A stretch of 55,051 nucleotides of DNA from Achromobacter sp. Bel (GCF_012928505.1 NZ_JABBJN010000038.1:1-55051), one strand, 5' to 3'; positions 36,970 through 47,429 are shown, numbered from the stretch's first letter. Notes: generated by a model not told the origin, from the letters alone. Program-made: numbers and translations.

Positions 36970-38847
36970 TCAATAAACCCCAATAGCATGCCGAGCCACA
37001 AAATGCCCGTCACCCACGGCCACCAACGGCTCGACCAACGGATCATCCCCCAGCTTGCGCATCGGGCTGGGAATCTCGTCCACCAGCAATGACCGCTCCC
37101 GGTGCCGCCGCTGCGGATCCGCGATCGGCACGGCCGCCATCAGCTTCTTCGTATAAGGATGCTGCGGGTTCTCGAAGATCGCCCGGCGCGGCCCGATCTC
37201 GACGATCTGCCCCAGGTACATCACCGCCACTCGGTGGCTCACGCGCTCCACCACCGCCATATCGTGCGAGATGAACAGGAACGACACGCCCAGTTCACGT
37301 TGCAGATCCAGCAACAGGTTCACGATCTGCGCCTGGATCGACACGTCCAGCGCCGACACCGACTCGTCGGCGATGACGACCTTGGGATTCAGCGCCAACG
37401 CCCGCGCAATGCAAATGCGCTGACGCTGCCCGCCCGAGAACTCGTGCGGATAGCGGTCGATCATTTCGGGCAGCAGCCCGCACTTATCCATCAGCCAGCG
37501 CACACGATCCTGCGCGGCCTTGCCGCGGGCCACGCCGTGGATCAGCAGGGGTTCCATGATGGAATAGCCCACCGTCATCCGCGGGTCCAGCGACGCAAAC
37601 GGATCCTGGAAGATGAACTGGATGTGCTGACGCAAGGTCTGCATGGCGCTGCCGCGCAGGGCGCCGATGTTCTTGCCGTCGAACTCGATCGTGCCGCTCT
37701 TGCTCTTGACCAGCTGCAGCAGCGACCGGCCCGTCGTGGTCTTGCCGCAACCGGACTCGCCCACCAGCGACAGGGTCTCGCCCGGGTATAGATCGAAGCT
37801 GACTTTCTCGACCGCGTGCACGCGCTTCTGCACCCGGCCCAGGATGCCGCCCGTGATATCGAAACTGGTCGTCAGGTCGCGCACCTTTAGCACCGGCCCG
37901 TTCTCGCGGCGGACGGTCGTCGGCGCCGCCACGGGCGCATCCACCAGCGCAGCCGGGTCCGCGACGTGGGCGGCTTCCTCGACCTTCAGCAGCGGGAACG
38001 GCGCGGGCTCGTCGGTGCCGTGCATGGCGCCCAGGCGCGGCACGGCCGACAGCAAGGCGCGCGTGTAGGCGTGCTGCGGACGCGCGAAGATTTCGTCCGA
38101 ACCGCCCTCTTCCACCTTGTCGCCGCGATACATCACCAGCACGCGATCGGCCACTTCGGCCACCACGCCCATATCGTGCGTGATGAAAATCACGCCCATG
38201 TCCATCTCTTCCTGCAACTGGCGGATCAGTTGCAGGATCTGGGCCTGGATGGTGACGTCCAGCGCCGTCGTCGGCTCATCGGCGATCAGAAGCTGCGGCT
38301 TGCACGACAGCGCCATCGCGATCATCACGCGCTGGCGCATGCCCCCGGATAACTGGTGCGGATAGCGGTCCAGGATGGCGCGGGCCTCGGGGATGCGCAC
38401 GCGTTCCAGCATGCGCAGCGTTTCCGCGCGTGCGCCGGCCGCGTCCAGCCCCTGGTGCAGCTGCAGGGCCTCGGCAATCTGGTTGCCCGCCGTGAAGCTG
38501 GGGTTCAGCGACGTCATCGGCTCCTGGAAGATCATCGCCACGTCGGCGCCGCGCACCCGTTGCAGCGTGCTGTCGGACGCGTGGGCCAGATCCAGCACGT
38601 CGCCATTGCGGCGGCGCAGGAACATGTCGCCGTTGACGATCTTCCCGCCACCGTATTCCACCAGGCGCATCAGCGCCAGCGACGTCACGGACTTGCCCGA
38701 ACCGGACTCGCCCACGATGGCCAGGGTTTCGCCGCGGTCGACGTGGAACGAGACATTGCGCACGGCTTCGACCGTGCGGTCAGGCGTTTTGAAGCGCACG
38801 GTCAGGTCATCGACCTGCACGACGCGTTTGGGATCCATGGTTGCCAT
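36970..38847 (-). CDS. gsiA: Glutathione/peptide ABC importer, fused double ATPase (GsiA-like)
   Basis: 625 residues, nearly identical in length to E. coli GsiA (623), with two ATPase units. First: Walker A GESGSGKS, signature QLSGGMRQR, Walker [13 protein letters not shown]. Second: Walker [10 protein letters not shown], signature EFSGGQRQR, Walker [13 protein letters not shown], followed by [20 protein letters not shown], a very close match to GsiA. ATG 38847 is just after the gsiD stop. Last gene of a ggt-gsiB-gsiC-gsiD-gsiA operon. Confidence 0.9.
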   Translation of the reverse strand: MATMDPKRVVQVDDLTVRFKTPDRTVEAVRNVSFHVDRGETLAIVGESGSGKSVTSLALMRLVEYGGGKIVNGDMFLRRRNGDVLDLAHASDSTLQRVRGADVAMIFQEPMTSLNPSFTAGNQIAEALQLHQGLDAAGARAETLRMLERVRIPEARAILDRYPHQLSGGMRQRVMIAMALSCKPQLLIADEPTTALDVTIQAQILQLIRQLQEEMDMGVIFITHDMGVVAEVADRVLVMYRGDKVEEGGSDEIFARPQHAYTRALLSAVPRLGAMHGTDEPAPFPLLKVEEAAHVADPAALVDAPVAAPTTVRRENGPVLKVRDLTTSFDITGGILGRVQKRVHAVEKVSFDLYPGETLSLVGESGCGKTTTGRSLLQLVKSKSGTIEFDGKNIGALRGSAMQTLRQHIQFIFQDPFASLDPRMTVGYSIMEPLLIHGVARGKAAQDRVRWLMDKCGLLPEMIDRYPHEFSGGQRQRICIARALALNPKVVIADESVSALDVSIQAQIVNLLLDLQRELGVSFLFISHDMAVVERVSHRVAVMYLGQIVEIGPRRAIFENPQHPYTKKLMAAVPIADPQRRHRERSLLVDEIPSPMRKLGDDPLVEPLVAVGDGHFVARHAIGVY

Positions 38848-38852
38848 AGTGA

Positions 38853-39731
38853 TTACTTTTCCTGACGCGGATCGAGCGCGTCGCGCAGCCCGTCGCCCAG
38901 CAGATTGAAGCCCAGCACCACCAGGAAAATGGCCGATCCGGGGAAGATCGACATCCAGGGCGCCTGGGTCATGAAGTTCTTGGCCGTGTTCAGCATCGAG
39001 CCCCACGACGGCGTCGGCGGCTGCAGGCCCAAGCCCAGGAAGGACAGGCTGGCTTCGGCGATGATGGCCGTGGCGATGGTGATCGTGGCCTGTACGATCA
39101 GCGGCGGCATGACGTTGGGGAAAACGTGCCGGCCGATGATGCGCAAGTCGGACGCGCCCAGCGCGCGGGCGCTTTGCACATAGTCTTCATTCTTGACCGC
39201 CAGCACCTGCCCGCGCGTCAAACGCACGAACTTGGGCGCGGCCGACACGCCGATGGCGATCATTGCGTTGGTCAGGCTGGGCCCCAGGAAGGCCGCCAGC
39301 GCGATGGCCAGGATCAGGAACGGGATGGCCAGCAGCGCCTCGGTGGCACGGGAAATGAAGCTGTCGGTCCAGCCGCCAAAGTAGCCGGCGGCAAGCCCGA
39401 AAGGCACGCCCACCACCAGCGCGATCAGCACGGACACCAGGCCCGCCATCAGGGAGGCGCGGGCGCCGTAAACCATGCGGCTGAAAATGTCGCGGCCCAG
39501 CTCGTCGGTGCCCAGCCAGTACGACGCCGACGGCGCCTTGCGGATGGTGGTGAAGCTGGTCTGCAAAGGGTCGTGGTTGGCGATGAACGGCGCCAGGACG
39601 GCCAGCAGGACGAAGAACGCCACGATGCCCAGGCCCAGCATCGCGACGTGGTTGCGTTTGAACTTTCCCCAGGCGCGATTGCGGCTGCGGGGCGGCGTGA
39701 CGGCTGCGGCCGTTGCAGGAAGTGCGCTCAT
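38853..39731 (-). CDS. gsiD: ABC importer permease (GsiD/DppC type)
   Basis: 292-residue permease with six helices. It starts with a cytoplasmic basic head ([14 protein letters not shown]), has the [21 protein letters not shown] loop and the EAA motif [19 protein letters not shown] that contacts the ATPase. It overlaps gsiC by four bases. Assignment to glutathione rests on the neighbouring GsiA-like ATPase and gamma-glutamyltransferase. Confidence 0.88.
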   Translation of the reverse strand: MSALPATAAAVTPPRSRNRAWGKFKRNHVAMLGLGIVAFFVLLAVLAPFIANHDPLQTSFTTIRKAPSASYWLGTDELGRDIFSRMVYGARASLMAGLVSVLIALVVGVPFGLAAGYFGGWTDSFISRATEALLAIPFLILAIALAAFLGPSLTNAMIAIGVSAAPKFVRLTRGQVLAVKNEDYVQSARALGASDLRIIGRHVFPNVMPPLIVQATITIATAIIAEASLSFLGLGLQPPTPSWGSMLNTAKNFMTQAPWMSIFPGSAIFLVVLGFNLLGDGLRDALDPRQEK

Positions 39732-40672
39732 GAGTGCCTCAGGCGGGGGTTGACCAGGATGTACAGAATGTCGGCCAGCAGGTTCATCAGGATGAAGCCC
39801 ACCGCCACGCAGAGCACCACGCCCTGCACCACCGCGTAGTCGCGCGTGAACACTGCGTCCACCACCAGTTTGCCGAAGCCCGGGATCGTGAAGACCTGTT
39901 CGGTCAGCACGGCGCCGGCCAGCAATTCGCCGAACAGCAAGGTCACCAGGGTGACGATCGGCATCAACGCGTTGCGCAGGGCATGGCGCAGCACCACGCG
40001 GCGCGGCGACACGCCCTTGGCGCGCGCGGTACGCACATAGTCGGCGGACAGCGCTTCCAGCATGGACGAACGCGTGTGCCGCATCAGGTAGGCGGCGATC
40101 GCCGTGGACAGCACCAGCGAGGGCATCAGCATGGTCTTGATCGACAGCCAGAAGTCTTCCGCCGGCGATACGTAGCCCGAGGCCGGCAGCAGCTTCCACT
40201 GCACCGACACCACCATGATCAGGATGATCCCCAGCCAGAAGTTGGGGATCGACATGCCGGACAGCGCCGCGATGTTGGCGCCCATTTCGATGGGCTTGCC
40301 TTTGCGCACCGCGGCGATGATCCCCATCGGGATGCCGATCAACAGCGCAAAGAACATGGCCATGGCGGCCAGTTGCAGGGTGACGGGCAGCTTTTGCGCG
40401 ATCAGCGTCGTGACGGGCACGTCGGTGCGCAAAGACTTGCCCAGATCCCCCTGCAGCACCTGGCCGGCCCAGGCCGCGTATTGCATCGGCAGCGGATCGT
40501 TCAAGCGGTATTTGTCGCGCAGGTAGTCCAGGACGGCCGGATCGCGCTCTTCGCCGGCCAGTGTCAGCACGGGGTCGCCGGGCAGGATTTTCTGCAGCAT
40601 GAACACGATCATCGACACCAGTATCAGTGTCGGTATCGCGACGATCACGCGGCGCAAGATAAGTTTAAGCAT
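39728..40672 (-). CDS. gsiC: ABC importer permease (GsiC/DppB type)
   Basis: 314-residue permease with six helices, the DppB-type opening LILRRVIVAIPTLILVSMIV, PGDPVLTLAG, and the EAA loop ADYVRTARAKGVSPRRVVLR. It pairs with GsiD. A 146-base spacer containing a stem-loop separates it from the binding-protein gene, a usual arrangement for making more binding protein than permease. Confidence 0.88.
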   Translation of the reverse strand: MLKLILRRVIVAIPTLILVSMIVFMLQKILPGDPVLTLAGEERDPAVLDYLRDKYRLNDPLPMQYAAWAGQVLQGDLGKSLRTDVPVTTLIAQKLPVTLQLAAMAMFFALLIGIPMGIIAAVRKGKPIEMGANIAALSGMSIPNFWLGIILIMVVSVQWKLLPASGYVSPAEDFWLSIKTMLMPSLVLSTAIAAYLMRHTRSSMLEALSADYVRTARAKGVSPRRVVLRHALRNALMPIVTLVTLLFGELLAGAVLTEQVFTIPGFGKLVVDAVFTRDYAVVQGVVLCVAVGFILMNLLADILYILVNPRLRHS

Positions 40673-40750
40673 GTGGGAAAAACCGTAGAACAGGAACGGC
40701 GGACGGCGTCAGGCCAACGACACCTGGCGCGCGGCCGCCGCAAAGAACCA

Positions 40751-40783
40751 TTGGAGACGCCGCAAACGCGTCGCCGCCTCCAA
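40751..40783. repeat. Stem-loop between gsiB and gsiC
   Basis: TTGGAG (40751-40756) pairs with CTCCAA (40778-40783) around a GC-rich inner stem. No T-run on the coding strand. It may protect the 3' end of the gsiB segment of the message. Confidence 0.45.
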
Positions 40784-40818
40784 CGTGCGCGGCGCCCTGG
40801 GGCCGCCGCGCGTCGTCA

Positions 40819-42333
40819 TCACTTCTGGGCGAATGTCACACCTTTCAGGCGGATCATGCCGTCAGGATACGGCGTAAAGCCCTTGACCTTCTTGCCCATC
40901 GCGAACGGCCACGGCTGGTAGTAGTTGTACACGCCCGGCAGCTCGTCCTGGATGATCGTCTGCGCCTGCTCGTAGATCGCCTTGCGCTTCGCTTCATCCG
41001 GTATCGTGCGGGCCTCGTTCAGCAGCTTGTCCACTTCCGGGTTGCAGTAATGGCCGTCGTTCAGTGCGCCCTTGCAGGTCACGAACGAATGGATGTTGCC
41101 ATCCGGGTCCACGCGGCCGGACCAGCCCAGCATCACGATCTGGAAGTTGCCGCCCGACGATTCCTTTTGCAGGGCCGCGTACTCCGTGGGGCGCAAGGAT
41201 AGGTCAAAACCCGCCTCGGACGCCATCGCCTGAACAATTTCGGCCACCGACGAGGTCGTCGTGTTGTTGCCGAAGACCAGCTCCGCCTTCACGCGTTCCA
41301 TGCCTGCCTGCTTGAGCAACGCCTTGGACTTGGCCACATCGCGCTGGGTGACCGGGAACTTGTCGCTGTGATAGGGGCTGGCGGGCGGGAACGGCTGTTG
41401 GGCCGGTTCGAAAATGCCGCCGCCTGCCACGTCGTTGATGGCATTGCGGTCGATCGCGTATTGGAACGCCTGGCGCACCAGCTTGTTCTTGAACGGATTG
41501 TCTTCAGCCCGCTTGCCGTTGCCCACGTTGAACATGAACTGCTGGAAGCCCAGGCCGGCCACCGGCGCGAAGGTCAGGCTGGCGTCGTTCTTCACCTGGG
41601 GGGCATCCGACGGGTTCAGGCGTTCCAGCATGTCCAGGTCGCCCGCACGCAGGTTCGACAAGCGCACCGTGGTGTCGGGGATGGGCAGGAAGGTCACGCG
41701 CTTGAAGGCGTAGTCCTTGGCGTCGTAGTACTGGTCGAATTTCTCCAGCACGATGCGGTCGTTCTGGATGCGTTCAACAAACTTGTACGGACCCGAGCAC
41801 ACGGGCTTGCGGCCCACCGAGGCCACGTCGGCGTCGGCGAAGGTCTTGGGCGACAGCATCATGCCAGCGCGGTCGGACAGTTGGGCCAGCAGTGTGGCGT
41901 CCGGCTTTTTCAGCGTCAGCACCAGCGTAGACGCGTCAGGCGCGTCCACTTTCTCGACCGAGGCCAGCTCACCCTTGCGCAGGCTGTCCGGCAGCGTCAT
42001 CGCGCGTTCCAGGTTGGCCTTGGCGGCCGTGGCGTCGAACTTGGTGCCGTCATGGAACAGCGCGTCTTCGCGCAACTTGAACGTCAGCACCTTGTTGTCG
42101 GGGCTGAACGACCACGAGGTGGCCAGCTGCGGCACGAAATGCAGCTTGGGGTCGATGTCCACCAGCTTGTCGCACAACGACGTGAACACGATGCGGCCGA
42201 CATACGTGCGGGCGCGGTGCGGGTCCAGCACGTCCGGGTCTTCCTGCAGGCCGATCCGGATGTTCTGGGCGCACGCGGCCCCCGCGGCCAGCGCCAGCAA
42301 GCTGGCGCCGAAGGTCATGGTCAAGCGTTTCAT
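40819..42333 (-). CDS. gsiB: Peptide/glutathione-type ABC substrate-binding protein (SBP_bac_5)
   Basis: 504-residue periplasmic binding protein with a Sec signal cut near GAACAQNIRIG. Family segments include LQEDPDVLDPHRARTYVGRI, FKLREDALFHDGTKFDATAA and the FQYAIDRNAINDVAGGG region. The size fits the peptide/nickel/glutathione class. The symbol depends on operon context; opp or dpp peptides are alternatives. Confidence 0.82.
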   Translation of the reverse strand: MKRLTMTFGASLLALAAGAACAQNIRIGLQEDPDVLDPHRARTYVGRIVFTSLCDKLVDIDPKLHFVPQLATSWSFSPDNKVLTFKLREDALFHDGTKFDATAAKANLERAMTLPDSLRKGELASVEKVDAPDASTLVLTLKKPDATLLAQLSDRAGMMLSPKTFADADVASVGRKPVCSGPYKFVERIQNDRIVLEKFDQYYDAKDYAFKRVTFLPIPDTTVRLSNLRAGDLDMLERLNPSDAPQVKNDASLTFAPVAGLGFQQFMFNVGNGKRAEDNPFKNKLVRQAFQYAIDRNAINDVAGGGIFEPAQQPFPPASPYHSDKFPVTQRDVAKSKALLKQAGMERVKAELVFGNNTTTSSVAEIVQAMASEAGFDLSLRPTEYAALQKESSGGNFQIVMLGWSGRVDPDGNIHSFVTCKGALNDGHYCNPEVDKLLNEARTIPDEAKRKAIYEQAQTIIQDELPGVYNYYQPWPFAMGKKVKGFTPYPDGMIRLKGVTFAQK

Positions 42334-42380
42334 TGTGTTTTTCCCCTTGTTGCTTGCGATGCTTGAATGTAGAAGCCGGG

Positions 42381-44009
42381 TTAGAAGCCGACCGCCTGAC
42401 CGTCGCGGCGGCTGTCGCTGGCGGCGACATAACCCAGTTCGTTGTCGTTCTCGGACATGCGCCAGATGAACTGGCCCGCGCCGAAGTCCATATAGGGATC
42501 GTCAACGGACTTCAAAGCATGCCCGAGGTCTTTCAGGCCCGCAATGGTCGAAGCCTTCATGTTGGTCTCGATGTCCAGCGTGAAGTCGCGGTTGACCTTC
42601 CAGCGCGGCGCGCAGCAGGCGGCCTGGGGGTTCTGGTGGTAGTCGATCATGCGCACGACCGTCTGCATATGGCCTTGGGGCTGCATGTCGCCGCCCATCA
42701 CGCCGAAGCTCATGACCGGCTTGCCGCCGCGCGTCAGGAAACCCGGGATGATGGTGTGGAACGGGCGCTTGCCACCTTCGACCACGTTGGCCGACTTGGG
42801 GTCCATCGAGAAGCCCACGCCACGGTTCTGCATGCTGATGCCGGTGCCCGGCACGACCACGCCCGATCCGAAGCCCATGTAGTTGGACTGGATGAACGAA
42901 ATCATCATGCCGTTTTCGTCGGCGGCGGTCAGGTAGATGGTGCCGCCGGCGTGCGGACGACCGGCCTCGAAATGGGTGGCCTGGTCCAGGCGGATCAGCT
43001 TGGCGCGGCTGTCCAGATAGGCGTCCGACAGCATCTGTTCGGGCGTGACCTGCATGGCGCGCGGGTCGGCCACATACTTGTACAGGTCGGCGAAGGCCAG
43101 TTTCATGGCTTCGATCTGGATGTGCTGCGACTGCACGGAATCCACGGGGATGTCGGACATGTCGAAGCGTTCGACGATGCCCAGCGCGATCAGCGCGGCG
43201 ATGCCCTGCCCGTTGGGCGGGATCTCGTGCAGCTCGTAACCGCGATACGACTTGGAAATGGGCTTGACCCAGTCCGGGCGGTAGTTGCGCAGGTCTTCCA
43301 GCGTCATCGCGCCACCGCATTCCTTGCTGAAGGCGGCGATGCGTTCGGCCAGTTCGCCTTCGTAGAAGTCGCGGCCGCGGGATTCGGCGATGCGGCGCAG
43401 GGTATTGGCGGCGTCCGGGAAACGGAAGTGTTCGCCGACCTTGGGCGCGCGGCCTTCCGGCATGAATGCCTGGGCGTAACCCGGTTGCGACTTCAGTTCT
43501 TCCGCGGCGGCGCCCCACTTGTGCGCCACCACCGGCGGCACGGCATAGCCGCGCTCGGCAATTTCAATGGCAGGTTCGAACAGTTGCTCGAACGGCAGCT
43601 TGCCCAGCTTTTCATGCAGCGCGGCCCAGCCGGCTACCACGCCCGGCACCGTCACGGCATCCCAGCCGCGCTTAGGCTGGATGGCCAGGCCATCCGGACC
43701 CGTGCCGTACTTGGCCTTGAAGTATTCGGTGTTCCAGGCGGCGGGCGCCACGCCCGACGAGTTCAAGCCATGCAGTTCCTTGCCGTCCCAGACGATGGCA
43801 AAGCAATCGCCGCCCAGGCCGCACGATACGGGTTCGACCAGGACGATCGTGGCCGCGGCCGCGATGGCGGCGTCCACGGCGTTGCCGCCCTTGAGCAGCA
43901 TGCGCAACCCGGCCTGGGCTGCCAGCGGATGCGACGTGGACACCACGTTGCGCGCGAACAGCGGGATGCGAACGGAAGGATACGGGTTGACCCAGTCAAA
44001 GGTTTTCAT
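42381..44009 (-). CDS. Gamma-glutamyltransferase family protein, cytoplasmic type
   Basis: 542-residue Ntn-hydrolase precursor. The self-cleavage and catalytic Thr is probably Thr357 in HAGGTIYLTAADENG. The N-terminal half has LLKGGNAVDAAIAAAATIVL and the GLGGDCFAIV motif, and the small subunit has GGDMQPQGHMQTVV, all family features. There is no signal peptide, unlike periplasmic Ggt, so it resembles YwrD-type enzymes. As first gene before a GsiABCD-like importer it probably splits glutathione or gamma-glutamyl compounds after uptake. A divergent LysR gene starts 101 bases away. Confidence 0.88.
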   Translation of the reverse strand: MKTFDWVNPYPSVRIPLFARNVVSTSHPLAAQAGLRMLLKGGNAVDAAIAAAATIVLVEPVSCGLGGDCFAIVWDGKELHGLNSSGVAPAAWNTEYFKAKYGTGPDGLAIQPKRGWDAVTVPGVVAGWAALHEKLGKLPFEQLFEPAIEIAERGYAVPPVVAHKWGAAAEELKSQPGYAQAFMPEGRAPKVGEHFRFPDAANTLRRIAESRGRDFYEGELAERIAAFSKECGGAMTLEDLRNYRPDWVKPISKSYRGYELHEIPPNGQGIAALIALGIVERFDMSDIPVDSVQSQHIQIEAMKLAFADLYKYVADPRAMQVTPEQMLSDAYLDSRAKLIRLDQATHFEAGRPHAGGTIYLTAADENGMMISFIQSNYMGFGSGVVVPGTGISMQNRGVGFSMDPKSANVVEGGKRPFHTIIPGFLTRGGKPVMSFGVMGGDMQPQGHMQTVVRMIDYHQNPQAACCAPRWKVNRDFTLDIETNMKASTIAGLKDLGHALKSVDDPYMDFGAGQFIWRMSENDNELGYVAASDSRRDGQAVGF

Positions 44010-44069
44010 CGGCTTGTCTCTAAACGGTCTGAACGGTTAAGCAGGCGAAGGTACTCTCGTGGTCTAATT

Positions 44070-44084
44070 AAATCAATTTGATTT
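44070..44084. promoter_or_regulatory. Candidate LysR binding site between ggt and lysR
   Basis: AAATCA-ATT-TGATTT, a perfect AT-rich palindrome in the 101-base divergent spacer. It fits the T-N11-A rule for LysR boxes and is placed to control both genes. Confidence 0.55.
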
Positions 44085-44110
44085 TTTGTTCAGTCATAAA
44101 AGAAAATTTT

Positions 44111-45013
44111 ATGAGTACCATCCGGTTTTTGCGCACTTTCCTGGCTGTCGCCCACCACGGCTCATTCTCCGAAGCCGCCGAGCAAGTGGCCCTGACCCAG
44201 GCAGCCGTCAGCTTCCAGATGCGTTCGCTGGAGGCCGAACTGGGCCGCGAGCTGTTCGACCGCAGCGGGCGTCTTGCCATTCTTAACGCAGCCGGCCGGG
44301 AATTGCTACCTGAAATCAAGCATTTACTGGATTTATACGACCGAATGCGGTTGCCGCGCACCGTGCCCGGCGAACTGGCGGGCGCCGTGTCGGTCGGCAG
44401 CATCGTGTCCTGCATGGGGACCCTGTCCAAGGTCGTGTCGGGCCTGAAGAAGGCCCACCCGAAGCTGGACGTGCGCATCCTGTCGGGCAAGGCCAGCGAA
44501 CTGGCCGGCAAGGTCGAAGATGGCGAATTGGACGCGGCGTTCCTGGTGGAAGCCGGACGCAAGATGGCCAGCACGCGCTGGACCCCGCTATATGAAGAGC
44601 AGTTGGTGGTGATCGCCCCGGCATCCGCCACGGGCAAGGACGCCCGTCAGGTGCTGGCAAACAACCCCTTCCTGCGATTCGACCGCACGCAGCGCACGGG
44701 CCTGCAGATCGACCGGCTGCTGCGGCGCCTGGCAGTCCCACTGAACGAATTCCTGGAACTCAACGCCATCGAGACCCTGGTGGAACTGGTGCGCCAGGAA
44801 GTGGGCGTGACCCTGCTGCCGCTGATCAACGGGTCGAACTGGCAGCACAGCCCGGAACTGCGGATCTTGACGCTGCCCCAAGACTTAGGCCCGCTTTCGC
44901 GGGCCATCGGCATGCTGGAACGGCGCGAGCACGCGCGCCAGGGCATTACGGCGGCGATCTGCGAGGCATGCGCCACGGCGTTCCGGGCGCGCGAACCGCA
45001 GGCCGCCGCCTGA
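44111..45013 (+). CDS. LysR-family transcriptional regulator
   Basis: 300 residues with an N-terminal helix-turn-helix (FLAVAHHGSFSEAAEQVALT, AAVSFQMRSLEAELGRELF) and a ligand-binding domain. ATG 44111 is chosen because it gives the standard LysR start; an upstream in-frame ATG at 44078 sits in the operator. Divergent from the ggt-gsi operon, which it probably controls. It ends three bases before the convergent phospholipase gene. Confidence 0.92.
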   Translation: MSTIRFLRTFLAVAHHGSFSEAAEQVALTQAAVSFQMRSLEAELGRELFDRSGRLAILNAAGRELLPEIKHLLDLYDRMRLPRTVPGELAGAVSVGSIVSCMGTLSKVVSGLKKAHPKLDVRILSGKASELAGKVEDGELDAAFLVEAGRKMASTRWTPLYEEQLVVIAPASATGKDARQVLANNPFLRFDRTQRTGLQIDRLLRRLAVPLNEFLELNAIETLVELVRQEVGVTLLPLINGSNWQHSPELRILTLPQDLGPLSRAIGMLERREHARQGITAAICEACATAFRAREPQAAA

Positions 45014-45016
45014 CCG

Positions 45017-47188
45017 TCAGGTCGCCATCGCCGGGTCGGTCACCGACGGTTTGCCGGTTTCGACGCGGCCGGCGAAGCGGCGCAGGTAGGACGGGTCCTC
45101 GGCCAGGCGGACCGTAAAGTCATACCAATGGCCGCTGGCCTCCAGCGCCCAGTGCTGCTCGACCTTGCTGCCTGCGGGCACGGTCAGCGTCCAACGCTCA
45201 TTGTTGCTGTAGTACGCGTTGGGGGTGACCTCGAAGGTGCAGGCGTCTTTGCCGCTGTTGATGAAGCTGACGTAGACGTCACCGTTGGCGATGTCGTAGC
45301 AGACGCGGATTTCCGGGTCCAGCTGCGACGTCCGTGCCAAAGCCAGGTCGCCCGAGAACTGGCGGTGGTAGCCGTTGGGGCCCAGCACCCACAGGTCGTA
45401 CTTGCCCCCATCCGCCGCCGTGTCCCAGCTGCCTTCCAACTGCTTACCGGCTTCCACCGTGTAGCGGCGCGGCAGGCGATCCAGATGCAGGCGGTCATAG
45501 ACGTGGAATACCGCCGCCTGCTTGCCCGTGTTGGAAAACACCAGCCACATGTTGCCCGTATTGGGCTGGCTGCGGCCGCTGGTGTGCAGTTCATACGGCA
45601 AGGCGCGCGAGTAGCGTAAGCCCTTTTCCTGCACCGGCTTGGCCTGGTTGCTGGGGTCGGGCAGCGGCACCGCCATCAGCGCCTGCTGCGCGTCCCGCTC
45701 CTGGTCCGCGCCCGCGCGGGTCAGGATGTTCAGGTCAGGCAGCTTCTCGTCGTTGGGCGTGGCGAAGTTAAAGGCCGATGTCATGTCGCCCAGCACGGCG
45801 CGGCGCCACGGGCTGATGTTGTCTTCCTTCACGCCGAAACGGGCTTCCAGGAAGCGCAGCACGGACGTGTGGTCGAACGCCTGGGAATTCACCCAGCCGC
45901 CGCGGCTCCACGGTGACACCACGTACATGGGCACGCGCGGACCGGGGCCGTAAACGCGGTTGTCGGCCGCGTCCTGTGCCGAGGCGTGCGTGTGGCGTTC
46001 CAGGTCGGTGTTGACCGTGGACGCGCCGGCCATCGAACCGTCCGGGTTCAGCGACGGCGCGGCGGGCGGCGGCACGTGGTCGAAATAGCCATCGTTCTCG
46101 TCGAAATTGATCAGCAGGACGGTCTTGCTCCACACGTCCGGGTTCGACGTCAGCGCATCCAGCGTTTCCTGGATATACCACGCGCCCTGGACGGGGCTGG
46201 ACGGACCCGGGTGCTCGGAATAGGTGGCGGGCGCCACGATCCAGGACACCTGCGGCAGCCTGCCGTTGTTGACGTCGTCGCGCAGGGCTTGCAGGAAGCC
46301 GCCGTCGGGCATGGTGTTGGCCGTGCCCTTGTACAGCGGGTTGGCGGCATCCATGCTGGGGGTCCAGGCCGGGTACGGCGCGCCATTGGCGGAATTGCCC
46401 GCCTGCTCGTTGGCGCGGCGGTACTGCTGGAAACCGGCCAGCGGATTGTCGCCGAAGTTCTCGGGCAGGTTCTGGTAGACCGTCCAGCTGACGCCGGCCT
46501 TTTGCAGCCGCTCGGGATAGGTCGTCCAGGTCCAGCCGGTGGTGGACGCGCCCAGGCTGTCCCACTGGTTGCGGGTCGACGGGCCATTGCCTTGCGCCAA
46601 GGGGTCGTTGGTGCCCGTCCAGTGGAACAGGCGGTTCGTGTTGGTGCCGCCGTGCGTGGAACAGTGATAGGCGTCGCACAGGGTGAACGCTTCAGCCAGC
46701 GCGAACTGGAACTCCACCTCTTTCTGGCGGTAGTAGCCCATCGACTGGTTCTGCTTGTAGCGCGGCCACTGGTTCATGCGGCCGCCGTCCCAGGCCATCT
46801 GCGCATCCATGTAATCGTGCGGCGTGCCCGACACGCGCTGGGCGTTGCCCTGCGTGCTGTCCAGGTGATACGGCATGACCACGCGCGTGCCATTGGTCTG
46901 TTCCCAGACCGAACGGTTCTGCGCCAGCGGGATCGTGATGCGGTCGCCAAAACCGCGCACGCCCTTGAACGTGCCGAAGTACATGTCGAACGAGCGGTTT
47001 TCCTGCATCAGGATGACCACGTGCTCGACGTCGTTGATCGTGCCGGTGCGGTTGTTGGCCGGAATGGCCAGCGCGCGGCGGATGGCCGGCGGGAACATCG
47101 ACAGCGCGGTCAGGCCGGCGGTGGACGCCGCGGCGTTGCGCAGGAAGCGGCGCTTGCCGGCGTGGATCGGGTCTTTTTCGGACTTCAC
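45017..47188 (-). CDS. plcN: Phosphocholine-specific phospholipase C, Tat-exported
   Basis: 723-residue phosphoesterase like Pseudomonas PlcN (692). A GTG start at 47188 is chosen because AGGAAA lies just upstream. A twin-arginine signal follows (KRRFLRNAAAS, Arg13-Arg14). The phosphoesterase motif QENRSFD is at 62-68, and metal/active-site segments include CDAYHCSTHGGTNTNR, NFDENDGYFDHVPPP and a His/Thr-rich FDHTSVLRFLE. Two C-terminal DUF756-type domains begin near residue 510. Substrates are phosphatidylcholine-type lipids by family. PLCs of this type are exported by Tat and then by type II secretion, whose genes lie nearby. The hemolytic subtype is not excluded. Confidence 0.93.
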   Translation of the reverse strand: MKSEKDPIHAGKRRFLRNAAASTAGLTALSMFPPAIRRALAIPANNRTGTINDVEHVVILMQENRSFDMYFGTFKGVRGFGDRITIPLAQNRSVWEQTNGTRVVMPYHLDSTQGNAQRVSGTPHDYMDAQMAWDGGRMNQWPRYKQNQSMGYYRQKEVEFQFALAEAFTLCDAYHCSTHGGTNTNRLFHWTGTNDPLAQGNGPSTRNQWDSLGASTTGWTWTTYPERLQKAGVSWTVYQNLPENFGDNPLAGFQQYRRANEQAGNSANGAPYPAWTPSMDAANPLYKGTANTMPDGGFLQALRDDVNNGRLPQVSWIVAPATYSEHPGPSSPVQGAWYIQETLDALTSNPDVWSKTVLLINFDENDGYFDHVPPPAAPSLNPDGSMAGASTVNTDLERHTHASAQDAADNRVYGPGPRVPMYVVSPWSRGGWVNSQAFDHTSVLRFLEARFGVKEDNISPWRRAVLGDMTSAFNFATPNDEKLPDLNILTRAGADQERDAQQALMAVPLPDPSNQAKPVQEKGLRYSRALPYELHTSGRSQPNTGNMWLVFSNTGKQAAVFHVYDRLHLDRLPRRYTVEAGKQLEGSWDTAADGGKYDLWVLGPNGYHRQFSGDLALARTSQLDPEIRVCYDIANGDVYVSFINSGKDACTFEVTPNAYYSNNERWTLTVPAGSKVEQHWALEASGHWYDFTVRLAEDPSYLRRFAGRVETGKPSVTDPAMAT

Positions 47189-47223
47189 GGTTTCGTTTCC
47201 TATGACTCGGTAGGGAGCGCGGC

Positions 47224-47409
47224 TCAAGGCGCGCAACGCAGTTCGGGCTTGGCCGGCGTGGGCGGCACGGGCGTCGGGGTTTCGGTTCCGCCGCCGTTGT
47301 CGGGCTTGCTGTCGTCGCCGTCATCGCCGCCGCAGGCGGCCAGCGTCGCGGTCAGCATCAGCACCGCGCCGACGCGCAGCAAACCGCGCAAGATCAAGGA
47401 GTTGCTCAT
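47224..47409 (-). CDS. Small lipoprotein with acidic tether
   Basis: 61 residues: a hydrophobic signal with lipobox LAAC, then GGDDGDDSKPDNGGG and a Pro/Thr-rich tail ending ELRCAP. The Asp-rich stretch after the lipid anchor is shared with the two large lipoproteins next door. No domain is recognised; function unknown. It sits between the phosphodiesterase-fold gene and plcN in the same orientation. Confidence 0.75.
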   Translation of the reverse strand: MSNSLILRGLLRVGAVLMLTATLAACGGDDGDDSKPDNGGGTETPTPVPPTPAKPELRCAP

Positions 47410-47429
47410 GGTTTTCTATCCTAGGAACA

